64,000 bases of DNA from Tahibacter sp042701255 (lineage in GTDB: Bacteria; Pseudomonadota; Gammaproteobacteria; Xanthomonadales; Rhodanobacteraceae): the NCBI RefSeq assembly GCF_042701255.1, contig NZ_CP170554.1, positions 5,208,001 through 5,272,000 on the forward strand, written 5' to 3'. This document shows, one piece after another, positions 24,005-32,312 of this stretch (within the stretch, counting starts at the first letter, position 1; the number at the start of each line of letters is the position of its first letter). The notes under the pieces were generated by a model that worked only from the letters and a program-made list of their open reading frames with translations, ran no database searches and was not told the DNA's origin. Position numbers and translations under genes: made by a program.

Positions 24005-26289
24005 GACTCGGCTTCCGGCAGCGCCTGGCCGGCCGCTGCGGTCGTCGTGTTGCGGCGACCACGAACCAGCCAGAGCCGGGCGACGAAGCCGGCGAACAGC
24101 AACGCACCGACCGCGAACAAAGTGTCGCCGGGCACGCGCATCCAGACCAGCAGATGCACGATGGGCTGGTTCATGAACTCCGCCGAGCGCGCCTGCCAGT
24201 AGCCGTGTTCGAGCACCGCGGACAACTGCAGCACGCCGAGCGGCAACAGGGTCAGCAGCGCCATCAGCGACAGGCCGATGTTCATCGCCCAGAACGAACC
24301 GCGCAGCCAGCCTTCGGCCCAGGGCTGGTTGGCACGCAGACCGCGCAGGCACACCAGCATCAGGCCCAGGCCGAGCATGCCGTAGACGCCGAACAGCGCC
24401 GTGTGGCCGTGCAGCGGCGTCAGGTTCAGGCCCTGCATGTAGTACAGCGCAAGCGGCGTGTTGATCAGGAAACCGAACAGACCGGCGCCGACGAGGTTCC
24501 AGAACGACACCGCGAGGAAGAACAGGATCGGCCAGCGATAGCGCTGCATCCACGGCGTCGCGCGGCCGTGCGACCAGGTCTCGTGTGCTTCGAGGCCGAT
24601 CAGCGCGAGCGGCACGACTTCCAGCGCCGAGAACGATGCGCCGAGCGCGATGACTGCCGTCGTCGTGCCGGCGAAGTACAGATGGTGGAAGGTGCCGAGC
24701 ACGCCGCCGGCCATGAACACTATCGTCGCGAACAGCACGTTGACCGTCGCCGTACGCGCACGCACGAGGCCGAGCTTGACGAACAGGAACGAGACCACGG
24801 CGACGGCGAACACCTCGAAGAAGCCTTCGACCCACAGGTGCACGACCCACCAGCGCCAGTATTCGACGATGGACAGATGACTGTGCTCGCCCCACATCAG
24901 GCCGGCCGCATAGAACGCGGCGATGCAGACCGTCGACAGGAACAATAGAGCGACTATGGACGCGAGATCGTCGCGGCGGCGCAGCGCCGGCCACAGCGCG
25001 CGGCCCATGAGTACGAGCCAGAGCACCAGGCCGATGAACAGGAAGATCTGCCAGAAGCGGCCGAGGTCGACGAATTCCCAGCCCTGATGGCCGAACCAGA
25101 AGTTGTGTTCGAGACCGAGCTTCTGCATGACCGCGAACCATTGGCCCGCGAAGGCGCCGACGACGATGATCAGCAGACAGACCCAGAGCAGGTTCACGCC
25201 GAGACGCTGGAAACGCGGCTCATGGCCGGACACCGCCGGCGCGATGTACAGGCCGGTGCCGAGCCAGGCCGTCGCGATCCACAGCACGGCGAGCTCCGTA
25301 TGCCAGGAGCGGGTCAGCGAATACGGCAGGATGCTCGACAGCTCCATGCCGTAGAAATCGCGCTCGACCTGATAGTGCGCGGTGATCGCGCCGAGCAGGA
25401 TCTGGGTCAGGAACAAGGCGATGACGACCCAGAAATATTTCGCGGTCGCGCGCATGGACGGCGTGATCGTGATCAGGGACATCGGATCGACGGTGGGCGG
25501 CGTCAGCGGCTGTTCCTTGCCGTGCCAGACCGCGTAGTGCCAGGCGAGCAGGCCGATGCCGGCGATCATGAACAGCACGCTGAACACGCTCCAGAGGAAC
25601 GCATCCTTGGTCGGCGTGTTGCCGACCAGCGGATCGTAGGGCCAGTTGCTCGTGTAGCTGACTTCGCCGCCGGGACGCTGCGCGGTCGCGGCCCAGGCGG
25701 TCCAGAAGAAGAAGCCGGCCATCGCGCGGCGATGCTCGGCCGTGTCGACGGTGCGGTCGCGCAACGCATAGGTTCCGCGCAGACCGGCCGTGGCCGGATC
25801 ATCGCCGAACAGGCTGACGTAGTGCCCGGTCACCGCTTCGATCGCCGCGGCGCGATCGGCCGACACGCGCAGATCCTTGCTGGCGGCATCGAAGGTGTTC
25901 GTGCGCAGTTCCTTGCGCAGCCGCACCGCGAGCGCGGCCTGCGCGGCCTCGTCGAGATCGGCGTAGCGCCGGCCGCTGTCGCGCTGCGCCCAGGTGTCGA
26001 GCAGGGTCGTCGATTCGCGATGTATCCAGTCGGCGGTCCAGTCCGGCGCGACCAGCGCGCCGTGGCCCCAGACCGAGCCGACCTGATGGCCGCCCATGCT
26101 TTGCCAGACCTGGCGGCCGCGCTCGATGTCGGCGCGCGTGTACACGGTCTGGCCGCCGTCGGCGACGACGACGCGATCGGGCAATGGTGGAGCCTGTTGA
26201 TAGATACCGCCGCCTATCCAGAGCAAGGTGGCGAAGGTGACGGCAAGCAAGGTGCCGAGTGCGATCCAGAGGCGTTTGGTCGTGGACAT
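24001..26289 (-). CDS. norB: Quinol-dependent nitric oxide reductase (qNOR)
   Basis: The membrane enzyme reduces NO to N2O with electrons from quinol. The start MSTTKRLW is chosen; an in-frame upstream ATG would overlap the regulatory box. The N-terminal 230 residues form the periplasmic NorC-like extension without a CxxCH site (RGRQVWQSMGGHQVGSVWGHG), which defines qNOR/NorZ. The catalytic core shows heme and Fe-B ligands in SWHTELAVLW, EGFFEVFAVAVV (Glu), GTFHHLYFAG and LHGHTALFGVYG. Length 762 aa fits. It leads a unit with nnrS and a sirB-like gene. Confidence 0.95.
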   Translation of the reverse strand: MSTTKRLWIALGTLLAVTFATLLWIGGGIYQQAPPLPDRVVVADGGQTVYTRADIERGRQVWQSMGGHQVGSVWGHGALVAPDWTADWIHRESTTLLDTWAQRDSGRRYADLDEAAQAALAVRLRKELRTNTFDAASKDLRVSADRAAAIEAVTGHYVSLFGDDPATAGLRGTYALRDRTVDTAEHRRAMAGFFFWTAWAATAQRPGGEVSYTSNWPYDPLVGNTPTKDAFLWSVFSVLFMIAGIGLLAWHYAVWHGKEQPLTPPTVDPMSLITITPSMRATAKYFWVVIALFLTQILLGAITAHYQVERDFYGMELSSILPYSLTRSWHTELAVLWIATAWLGTGLYIAPAVSGHEPRFQRLGVNLLWVCLLIIVVGAFAGQWFAVMQKLGLEHNFWFGHQGWEFVDLGRFWQIFLFIGLVLWLVLMGRALWPALRRRDDLASIVALLFLSTVCIAAFYAAGLMWGEHSHLSIVEYWRWWVVHLWVEGFFEVFAVAVVSFLFVKLGLVRARTATVNVLFATIVFMAGGVLGTFHHLYFAGTTTAVIALGASFSALEVVPLALIGLEAHETWSHGRATPWMQRYRWPILFFLAVSFWNLVGAGLFGFLINTPLALYYMQGLNLTPLHGHTALFGVYGMLGLGLMLVCLRGLRANQPWAEGWLRGSFWAMNIGLSLMALLTLLPLGVLQLSAVLEHGYWQARSAEFMNQPIVHLLVWMRVPGDTLFAVGALLFAGFVARLWLVRGRRNTTTAAAGQALPEAES

Positions 26290-26346
26290 GTGACTAATTC
26301 GCGGCCATGGAAAATCGCAGCCTGCGATTGCGAGTCGCGGAAAGCG

Positions 26347-26360
26347 ATGATCCAAGTCAA
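26347..26360 (-). promoter_or_regulatory. FNR/DNR-type box upstream of norB
   Basis: Read on the minus strand the site is TTGACTTGGATCAT, two mismatches from TTGAT-N4-ATCAA. It is centred about 64 bases before the norB start, matching the spacing at nirK and usp. Confidence 0.65.
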
Positions 26361-26443
26361 GCCTGTCGCGGTTGCCGTCCGGCGGCCGTAGGTTGCGTGC
26401 GCGATCAGACAGTTGGCGCCTGCGGCGAAACGCCGCGCGACGC

Positions 26444-27202
26444 TCAGAGCGGGATCAGCGCGCCGGCCAGCCGCTGCAGCTCGTCGCTGCGCAGCAGGCT
26501 GACGTTGCGCTCCTGCACGCGTATCCAGCCCTGCTGCTGCAGACGGCCGAAGGCGCGGCTCACGGTTTCCGGCGCAAGGCCCAGATGATTGGCGATGTCG
26601 CGCCGTCCCATCGGCAGACGGAACGCCGTGGCCGAGCAGCCGCGCGCGGCGAAGCGGCGGCCGATGCGGATCAGGAACGCGGCGACGCGTTCGTCGGCGG
26701 AATGATCGCCGGCCAGCAATATCGCGCTGCCGATGTCGCGGCTGAGCAGGCGGAACAACTGCTCCTGCACCGACGGCGCGCGTGCGGTCAGTGCGGTCAG
26801 CGAACGGAATTCGAAGCGGCACAGGTACGTCGTGTCGACGGCGATCGCGTCGCAGGGAAAGCGCCCCGCATGGATGGCCGCGAGCCCGACCATCTCGCCG
26901 GGCAGATGGAAGCCGGCGATGTATTCGCGGCCTTCGCTGCCCGCGTAGACGGTCTTGATCACGCCGCTGCGCACGGCATACAGCGCCTGCAGCGGATCTC
27001 CGGCGCGGAACACCACGGCGCCGCGGCGCAACGGTCCGACGTGCCGCATGACGAGCTGCAGCTCTTCGAGCAGCGCGCGGTCCATGCCGTGCGGCACGAC
27101 GGCCGCGCCGAACACGCAGGTCGCGCAGAAACCCGCGGCCTCGTTGCGGCCGCCTATCGTGGGCGCCCTGTCCGTCGCGCTGTGCTTGACCCTGGCCTCC
27201 AC
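26444..27202 (-). CDS. CRP/FNR-family transcription regulator lacking one FNR cluster cysteine
   Basis: The GTG start is preferred because AGGAGGA lies just upstream. The product (252 aa) has a Cys-x2-Cys pair (Cys26, Cys29 in GFCATCVFG), a cyclic-nucleotide-like beta-roll, a Cys128 in TTYLCRFEF aligned with FNR Cys122, and a helix-turn-helix with ETVSR, the FNR-type recognition sequence for TTGAT half-sites. The position equal to FNR Cys29 is Val35. It lies beside norB and a usp gene, both preceded by such boxes, and is the obvious candidate activator. It may sense NO or O2 through an altered cluster or another ligand. Confidence 0.9.
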   Translation of the reverse strand: MEARVKHSATDRAPTIGGRNEAAGFCATCVFGAAVVPHGMDRALLEELQLVMRHVGPLRRGAVVFRAGDPLQALYAVRSGVIKTVYAGSEGREYIAGFHLPGEMVGLAAIHAGRFPCDAIAVDTTYLCRFEFRSLTALTARAPSVQEQLFRLLSRDIGSAILLAGDHSADERVAAFLIRIGRRFAARGCSATAFRLPMGRRDIANHLGLAPETVSRAFGRLQQQGWIRVQERNVSLLRSDELQRLAGALIPL

Positions 27203-27299
27203 CGTTCCTCCTGCTGTCCCGACATGGCCGGCACCGGCCAGCATAGCCGGCCGCGGCGGACCGAGTGGATCAGCTTCGGGCCTGGCCGTCCGCCGCAGC

Positions 27300-27313
27300 T
27301 TGATCTGGATCAA
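27300..27313 (+). promoter_or_regulatory. FNR/DNR-type box between the regulator and usp genes
   Basis: TTGATCTGGATCAA is a perfect TTGAT-N4-ATCAA match in the 168-bp divergent intergenic region. Its centre is about 64 bases before the usp start and about 105 bases before the regulator start, so it probably drives usp and may allow autoregulation. Confidence 0.85.
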
Positions 27314-27370
27314 CGCCGGCGCTCGCGATCCTGCGCAGCATGCGTGCACCCTGACCCGCGGACTGCGCGC

Positions 27371-27739
27371 ATGAAGCTGCTCGTCGCGATCGATGCCAGC
27401 GAATCCGGCGAACGCCTGCTCGACTACGTCGCGCTGCATTGGCTGCCCCGCGATCCGTCGCTCGCGATCGTGCTGTATCACGCACGCGGCGTCGCCGCGG
27501 AAACCGGCGACGGCGATCCGCTGCGCTATGCGCGCGCGGTCTGCACGAGCGTGGGTTTGCCCTGGGTCGAGCACACGACGAACGAAGCGCCGGCGGCGGG
27601 CATATTGCGCGTGGCCGCGGAAATCGGCGCGGACGCGATCGTGCTCGGCGCACGCGATCGCGCGGTCTCGCGGCCGTTGGGCGCGGTCGCCACGCAGGTA
27701 CTCGCCGCCAGCGACACGCCGGTGCTGGTCGTACCCTGA
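27371..27739 (+). CDS. Universal stress protein (UspA family)
   Basis: The single Usp domain (122 aa) begins MKLLVAIDASESGERLL and ends in the nucleotide-binding signature GADAIVLGARDRAVSRPLG followed by VLAASDTPVLVV. Such proteins bind ATP or associate in dimers and support survival under energy or oxygen limitation. The perfect FNR-type box upstream predicts induction with the nitrite/NO genes, as for anaerobic Usp proteins of pseudomonads. No signal peptide, so cytoplasmic. Confidence 0.88.
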   Translation: MKLLVAIDASESGERLLDYVALHWLPRDPSLAIVLYHARGVAAETGDGDPLRYARAVCTSVGLPWVEHTTNEAPAAGILRVAAEIGADAIVLGARDRAVSRPLGAVATQVLAASDTPVLVVP

Positions 27740-27850
27740 AACGGCCGCGGCCGCGTGCCGGCAAAATGCGCAACACTGGTCAGCGCGCGAACACCCCGCG
27801 TTCACCGCGGCTTGCGCAGACTGAAGGCTCAGGGGCGAGGTAGTGCAGTC

Positions 27851-28207
27851 ATGGTTTCATTGACGATCGTCGTCGCCGACGACGACGAACAGCTATTGTC
27901 CACGCTGGCGCAGCTGCTGCGGCTTTGCGGCCATGTCGTGCACACCGCGCGCGACGGCAACGAGGCGCTGGCCGCCTGCCGCGCGATGCGCCCGGATACG
28001 GCCCTGCTCGACATCGACATGCCGGGCCTGAACGGCTGGGAAGTCGCCCAGGCGCTCAGTGCGGAGGCCGGGCCGCCCTGCCGTCTCGTCGCGCTGAGCG
28101 GCCGCAGCTCGGCCGAGGACCGCACGCGCTCCAAGGCCGCGGGTTTCCACGCGCATTGCGTCAAGCCGGCGGAACCGGCCGAACTGCTGCGCCTGCTCGG
28201 GGCTTGA
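27851..28207 (+). CDS. Single-domain response regulator, 118 aa
   Basis: The receiver domain is complete: VVADDDEQL (acidic triad), LLDIDMPGLNGWEV (phospho-acceptor Asp), ALSGRSS (Ser/Thr switch) and CVKPAEPAELL (Lys). GAGG lies ten bases before the chosen ATG. There is no output domain and no kinase nearby. It is more canonical than the two tandem receivers at 18.9-19.7 kb. It follows the usp gene by 111 bases and may or may not share its transcript. Confidence 0.85.
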   Translation: MVSLTIVVADDDEQLLSTLAQLLRLCGHVVHTARDGNEALAACRAMRPDTALLDIDMPGLNGWEVAQALSAEAGPPCRLVALSGRSSAEDRTRSKAAGFHAHCVKPAEPAELLRLLGA

Positions 28208-28337
28208 GCGGCGTCGATCGCGTCGACGGCCCCCGTGCCGGAAAGCCGCCGCCTACGGCTCCGCCCGCAACTGATCTCCTCTAACACCTGAAAAACTGAC
28301 GCTGTTCCGACCCAACTGATCCGGTCAACATAGCGGC

Positions 28338-29051
28338 ATGAACACTTACCGCTATCTGTTCCTGCTGCTGTCGGCGCTGAGCCTGCCGGCCTGGGCCGAA
28401 CCCGTCACCGGCGACCTGACCGAGCATCTGGCCGCCTGCAACGTCTGCCACGGCGCCAAGGGCGAAGGCGCGACGGGCTCGGAGTACTACCCGCACCTGG
28501 CCGGCAAACCCGCCGGCTATCTGCTGCGCCAGTTGCGCGCATTCCGCGACGGCGGACGCAACTATCCGCAGATGGGCTGGCTCATGCGCAACATGGACGA
28601 CGCCTATCTGCAGGCCATCGCCGACCACTTCGCCGCGCTGCCGCCGCGCACGCGCGTGCCGGGCGCGCCGGCCCGCCACGTGGAACCCGCGCTCGCCGAA
28701 CGCGCCCAGGCACTGATCGAACACGGCGATGCAGCGCGCGGCCTGCCGGCCTGCGCCGCCTGCCACGGCGCCGATCTGGCCGGACTCGAACCGGCGATCC
28801 CGGCCCTGGTCGGCCTGCCCGAGGAATACGTCGTGGCGCAGTTCGGCGGCTGGCGCACCGGCGTGCGCACGGCGCAGCAGCCCGACTGCATGGCCGACAT
28901 CGCGCGCAAGCTGGAACCGGCCGAGATCCGCGCGCTCGCGAGCTGGCTGTCGGCGCAGGAACACACCGAGCCGCACCGTCCGGCCGCGGCCGGCAGCCTG
29001 CTGCCGCCGCTGGCCTGTGCCGATCTGCCGCACGCGCAGGTGCAGCCATGA
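28338..29051 (+). CDS. Diheme cytochrome c (c4-like)
   Basis: A signal peptide (cleavage near LPAWA-EP) precedes two cytochrome c domains with heme sites ACNVCHGAKG and ACAACHGADL. Each half has Met candidates for the sixth ligand (for example QMGWLMRNM). The layout resembles periplasmic cytochrome c4. The stop overlaps the start of the next cytochrome gene (ATGA), so the two form an electron-transfer unit. Its partner enzyme is not in the window; the NO/nitrite enzymes upstream are possible clients only by neighbourhood. Confidence 0.88.
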   Translation: MNTYRYLFLLLSALSLPAWAEPVTGDLTEHLAACNVCHGAKGEGATGSEYYPHLAGKPAGYLLRQLRAFRDGGRNYPQMGWLMRNMDDAYLQAIADHFAALPPRTRVPGAPARHVEPALAERAQALIEHGDAARGLPACAACHGADLAGLEPAIPALVGLPEEYVVAQFGGWRTGVRTAQQPDCMADIARKLEPAEIRALASWLSAQEHTEPHRPAAAGSLLPPLACADLPHAQVQP

Positions 29052-30334
29052 GCCGCCTGCGCCAGCGACTGCTGTTCTCCACCATCGTGCTGCTGCCGCT
29101 GCTGCTGATCGCGGCGGGCTGGATCACGCTGCTGTATCTGCAACAGGGCGGCAGCGCGCCATTCCAGGTGCCGCAGGGTTTCGCCCGCGTCGTGCCGGAC
29201 GATGCCGCGCTGATCGAGCACGGCCGCGCGCTCGCGCGCATCGGCAATTGCGCCGGCTGCCATACGGCCCACGGCGGCAAGGTCTATGCGGGCGGACGCG
29301 CGTTCGCCACACCCTACGGCACGATCTACAGCAGCAATCTCACGTCCGATCCGCAGCACGGCATCGGCGCCTGGTCGCTGCAGGAATTCCGTCATGCGAT
29401 GCGCCACGGCGTCAGCCGCAACGGCGTGCAGTCGCCGGTGTTCCCGTACGCGAATTTCGCGCGGCTGCCGGATGCGGACGTCGATGCCTTGTTCGCCTAT
29501 CTCGCGACCGTGCCGGCCGTGGCCGTGACGCCGCCCGCCGACAATCTGGAATTCCCGGCCAATCTGCCCGGCGCGATGGCGGCCTGGCGCCTGCTGTACT
29601 ACCGGCCCGATCCGCCGCGCATGGCCGCACCGGCCAATGCGCGCGGTGCGGCGCTCGTGGAAGGCATAGGTCATTGCGCGGTCTGCCACGGCACGCGCGG
29701 TCTGTTCTCGTCGCTGGCCGAAGGCCCTCGCCTGGACGGCGGCCGCGTACTCGGCTGGTATGCGCCGGCATTGAACGCGCAGTCCCTGCAGTCGTATGCA
29801 CCCGGCGCGGTCGCTGCGTATCTGCGCGGCGCGGCGGTCGACGGTCATGCGGCCTACGGCAAGATGGCCGACGTGGTCGCGCAGAATCTGCAGCATCTCG
29901 ATGCGGCCGACGCCGACGCGGTGGAAGCCTATCTGCGCGCATTGCCGGCGCCTCCGCCGTCGCGGCGCGAGCCGACCAACTGGGAACTGCCTTCCGAACA
30001 GCGCGCACGCGGCGACCGCCTCTACGACGAAAACTGCGCCGACTGCCACGGCAAGGACGGCCGCGGCAAGGACGGCAACTATCCGTCGCTGGTCACGTCT
30101 TCCGCGATCACCGGTCCCGATCCGATCAACGCGATCAAGCTGACCCTGTTCGGCGCGGTCGGTCCGGCCACACCGCAGAATCCGCGGCCCTACACGATGC
30201 CGCCGTTCGCGCAGAAGCTGTCCTCGGCCGACGTGGCCGCGCTGGTCAGCACCTTGCGCGCGCGCTGGGGCGCGAATCCGCGCCCGGTCAGCCCCGGCGA
30301 CGTCGACGCCTGGGGCGGCATCGACGAGCGCTGA
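29048..30334 (+). CDS. Membrane-anchored triheme cytochrome c
   Basis: One N-terminal helix (residues about 10-30) anchors three cytochrome c domains with heme motifs NCAGCHTAHG, HCAVCHGTRG and NCADCHGKDG. The architecture equals the cytochrome c subunits of membrane alcohol or aldehyde/gluconate dehydrogenases, which pass electrons to quinone, but no flavin or PQQ dehydrogenase subunit is adjacent. Together with the overlapping diheme gene it brings five hemes. The MocR-like gene follows three bases later. Confidence 0.88.
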   Translation: MSRLRQRLLFSTIVLLPLLLIAAGWITLLYLQQGGSAPFQVPQGFARVVPDDAALIEHGRALARIGNCAGCHTAHGGKVYAGGRAFATPYGTIYSSNLTSDPQHGIGAWSLQEFRHAMRHGVSRNGVQSPVFPYANFARLPDADVDALFAYLATVPAVAVTPPADNLEFPANLPGAMAAWRLLYYRPDPPRMAAPANARGAALVEGIGHCAVCHGTRGLFSSLAEGPRLDGGRVLGWYAPALNAQSLQSYAPGAVAAYLRGAAVDGHAAYGKMADVVAQNLQHLDAADADAVEAYLRALPAPPPSRREPTNWELPSEQRARGDRLYDENCADCHGKDGRGKDGNYPSLVTSSAITGPDPINAIKLTLFGAVGPATPQNPRPYTMPPFAQKLSSADVAALVSTLRARWGANPRPVSPGDVDAWGGIDER

Positions 30335-30337
30335 GCC

Positions 30338-31759
30338 ATGAAGCTCTACGAGCAATACGCCGACGAGATCGCCGCGCTGATCGGCAACGGTCAGCTCGCG
30401 CCGGGCGACCGCCTGCCGTCGGTGCGCGAGGCGCGCGCGCGGCGCAGCGTCAGCGCCTCGACCGTGTTCCAGGCGTATCAGCGCCTGGAACGCGAGGGAC
30501 TGATCCACGCACGGCCGCAGTCCGGCTTCTACGTTTCGGCTTCCGCGATGCCGGCGCGTCCGGCGCCGGCCGTCGCCGCACCGGCCGGCGAAGCGAACGA
30601 AGTCGCCGTCAGCGACCTCGTGTTCGAAGTGCTGCGCGCGGCGCGCTCGCCGGGCATAGCACCGCTGGGTTCGGCGTTTCCGGGGCCGGACCTGTTTCCG
30701 CTGGCCGCACTCGCACGCGCCGCGGCCAAAGGCCTGCGCCGGCTCGCGCCCGAGGCCATCGTCGACAACATCGCGCCGGGCAATCCGCGCCTGCGCGAAC
30801 AGATCGCATTGCGCTACCGCATAGACGGCATACGCGTGCAGCCCGACGAGATCATCGTGACCAACGGCGCGCTCGAAGGGCTCAACGCCGCGCTGCAGGC
30901 CGTGACCCAGCCCGGCGACACGGTCGTGATCGAATCGCCGGCGTTCTACGCGGCGCTGCAGGCGATAGAGCGGCTCAAGCTCAAGGCGCTGGAGATCCGC
31001 ACCGATCCCGAGCACGGCATCGATCTCGACGCGCTGGCCGACGCGCTCGCACGCAATCGCGTCGCCGCCTGCTGGCTGATGCCGACCCTGCAGAATCCGC
31101 TGGGCAGTCTGATGACCGAGGCACGCAAGCGCGCGCTCGTCGCGCTGCTCGCCGGGCACGGAGTGCCGCTGATCGAGGATGACGTCTATGCCGAGCTGTA
31201 TGCGGGCTCGCAACGGCCGCGGCCGGCCAAGGCCTACGACGAGCACGGCCTGGTGCTGCACTGTTCGTCGTTTTCCAAATGCCTCGCGCCGGGCTATCGC
31301 GTGGGCTGGATCGCCGCGGGCCGCGAAGCGCAGCGCATACAGCGGCAGCTATTGATGACGACGATGGCCGCGTCGGCACCGGCGCAGACCGCGATCCTGC
31401 ATTACCTCGAAGAAGGCGGCTACGACCGCCATCTGCGCCGCCTGCGCGCCGCGCTGACCGCGCGCCGCAACGCCGCGATCGCGACGATCGAAACCGCGTT
31501 CCCGCCGGGCACGCGGCTGACGCGGCCGCGCGGCGGCTATTTCCTCTGGCTCGCCCTGCCCGCCGGCCTCGACGCGATGCGCCTGCACGAAGCCGCGCTG
31601 CGCGAAGGCATCGGCATAGCGCCGGGCCACGTGTTCTCGCCCGACCACCGTTTCCGCGATTGCCTGCGCATCAATTGCGGCCACCCCGGCAGCGACGTGC
31701 TGCCGGCGCTGCGCCGCCTCGGTGCGCTCGCCCACGACCTGCAAAGGAGCACCCCGTGA
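30338..31759 (+). CDS. MocR/PdxR-type GntR regulator with aminotransferase domain
   Basis: An N-terminal winged helix of GntR type (LYEQYADEIAALIGNGQLAP, then DRLPSVREARARRSVSASTV) is fused to a fold-type I aminotransferase domain. The PLP lysine is in CSSFSKCLAPGYRVGW and other cofactor contacts in NPLGSL and EDDVYAEL. MocR regulators use PLP or amino-acid adducts as effectors, for example for vitamin B6 or taurine genes. It lies in an apparent operon between cytochrome genes and two membrane-protein genes; its targets are unknown. Enzymatic activity instead of regulation cannot be excluded. Confidence 0.9.
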   Translation: MKLYEQYADEIAALIGNGQLAPGDRLPSVREARARRSVSASTVFQAYQRLEREGLIHARPQSGFYVSASAMPARPAPAVAAPAGEANEVAVSDLVFEVLRAARSPGIAPLGSAFPGPDLFPLAALARAAAKGLRRLAPEAIVDNIAPGNPRLREQIALRYRIDGIRVQPDEIIVTNGALEGLNAALQAVTQPGDTVVIESPAFYAALQAIERLKLKALEIRTDPEHGIDLDALADALARNRVAACWLMPTLQNPLGSLMTEARKRALVALLAGHGVPLIEDDVYAELYAGSQRPRPAKAYDEHGLVLHCSSFSKCLAPGYRVGWIAAGREAQRIQRQLLMTTMAASAPAQTAILHYLEEGGYDRHLRRLRAALTARRNAAIATIETAFPPGTRLTRPRGGYFLWLALPAGLDAMRLHEAALREGIGIAPGHVFSPDHRFRDCLRINCGHPGSDVLPALRRLGALAHDLQRSTP

Positions 31760-31959
31760 AAACCCTGATCGTTCTGGCCTTCCTCGCACTGATCGTCTAC
31801 AACCTCGGCGCCGGCCTGTATTTCATGATGGCCGACAAAGGCGGCAGCGGCCGCATGGTCAAGGCGCTGACGCGGCGCATCGCCCTGTCGATCGTGCTGA
31901 TCCTGCTGCTGATCGCCGGCATCGCGACCGGCTTCGTGCAGCCGCACGGCGTCGGGTGA
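31756..31959 (+). CDS. DUF2909-like twin-transmembrane protein, 67 aa
   Basis: The GTG overlaps the preceding stop (GTGA). Two hydrophobic helices (residues about 3-24 and 41-60) flank a basic loop (GGSGRMVKALTRR). The layout MKTLIVLAFLALIVYNLGAGLYFMM is typical of the small family found beside cytochrome oxidase assembly genes in Proteobacteria. A role in respiratory complex assembly is suggested by that association and by the cytochrome genes upstream, not by sequence evidence here. Confidence 0.75.
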   Translation: MKTLIVLAFLALIVYNLGAGLYFMMADKGGSGRMVKALTRRIALSIVLILLLIAGIATGFVQPHGVG

Positions 31960-31963
31960 AACG

Positions 31964-32275
31964 ATGAATCCCGTCGTCGCCCTGAACCTGTCGCTGATCC
32001 TGCTGCTGCCCTGGTACCTCGTGCTCGGCATCGTGTACTGGCGCACGCGGCGCAAGCCTGCGACGCCGGCGCAGCGCCTGTTCGACCTGTCCGCACTCGT
32101 CGTCGCCGTGATCGCCGCGGCGCTCGGCGGCTACTGGGGCATGGCCAATGCGGATCCGCACGCCGGCGCGATCTGGAAACAGGTGCTCGCGAGCCTGCTC
32201 GGCTACGGCCTGTTCCTGGCCGTGCTCGCACTTGCTTTCGTCTGCCGCCGCCGCGGACCATCGGCCGCGTCCTGA
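31964..32275 (+). CDS. Small integral membrane protein, 103 aa
   Basis: It begins four bases after the DUF2909-like gene and shares its operon. Three hydrophobic segments are visible (about residues 5-25, 41-58 and 75-95), separated by basic loops (YWRTRRKPATPAQR) that suggest cytoplasmic exposure. I recognise no family. It ends in a basic tail (CRRRGPSAAS). Confidence 0.7.
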   Translation: MNPVVALNLSLILLLPWYLVLGIVYWRTRRKPATPAQRLFDLSALVVAVIAAALGGYWGMANADPHAGAIWKQVLASLLGYGLFLAVLALAFVCRRRGPSAAS

Positions 32276-32312
32276 ACGCCGGCGCCGCCGGCGCAACCAG
32301 CCGGAGCACGTC

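Noticed and set aside
28315..28327. CTGATCCGGTCAA before the diheme cytochrome as a further FNR-type box
   Set aside because: The half-sites are spaced wrongly for TTGAT-N4-ATCAA and the site is only about 17 bases before the start codon, unlike the 64-65 bases of the other three.
28604..31261. 885-codon minus-strand frame opposite the cytochrome and MocR genes
   Set aside because: Shadow frame; the plus strand encodes five CxxCH sites and a PLP lysine motif.
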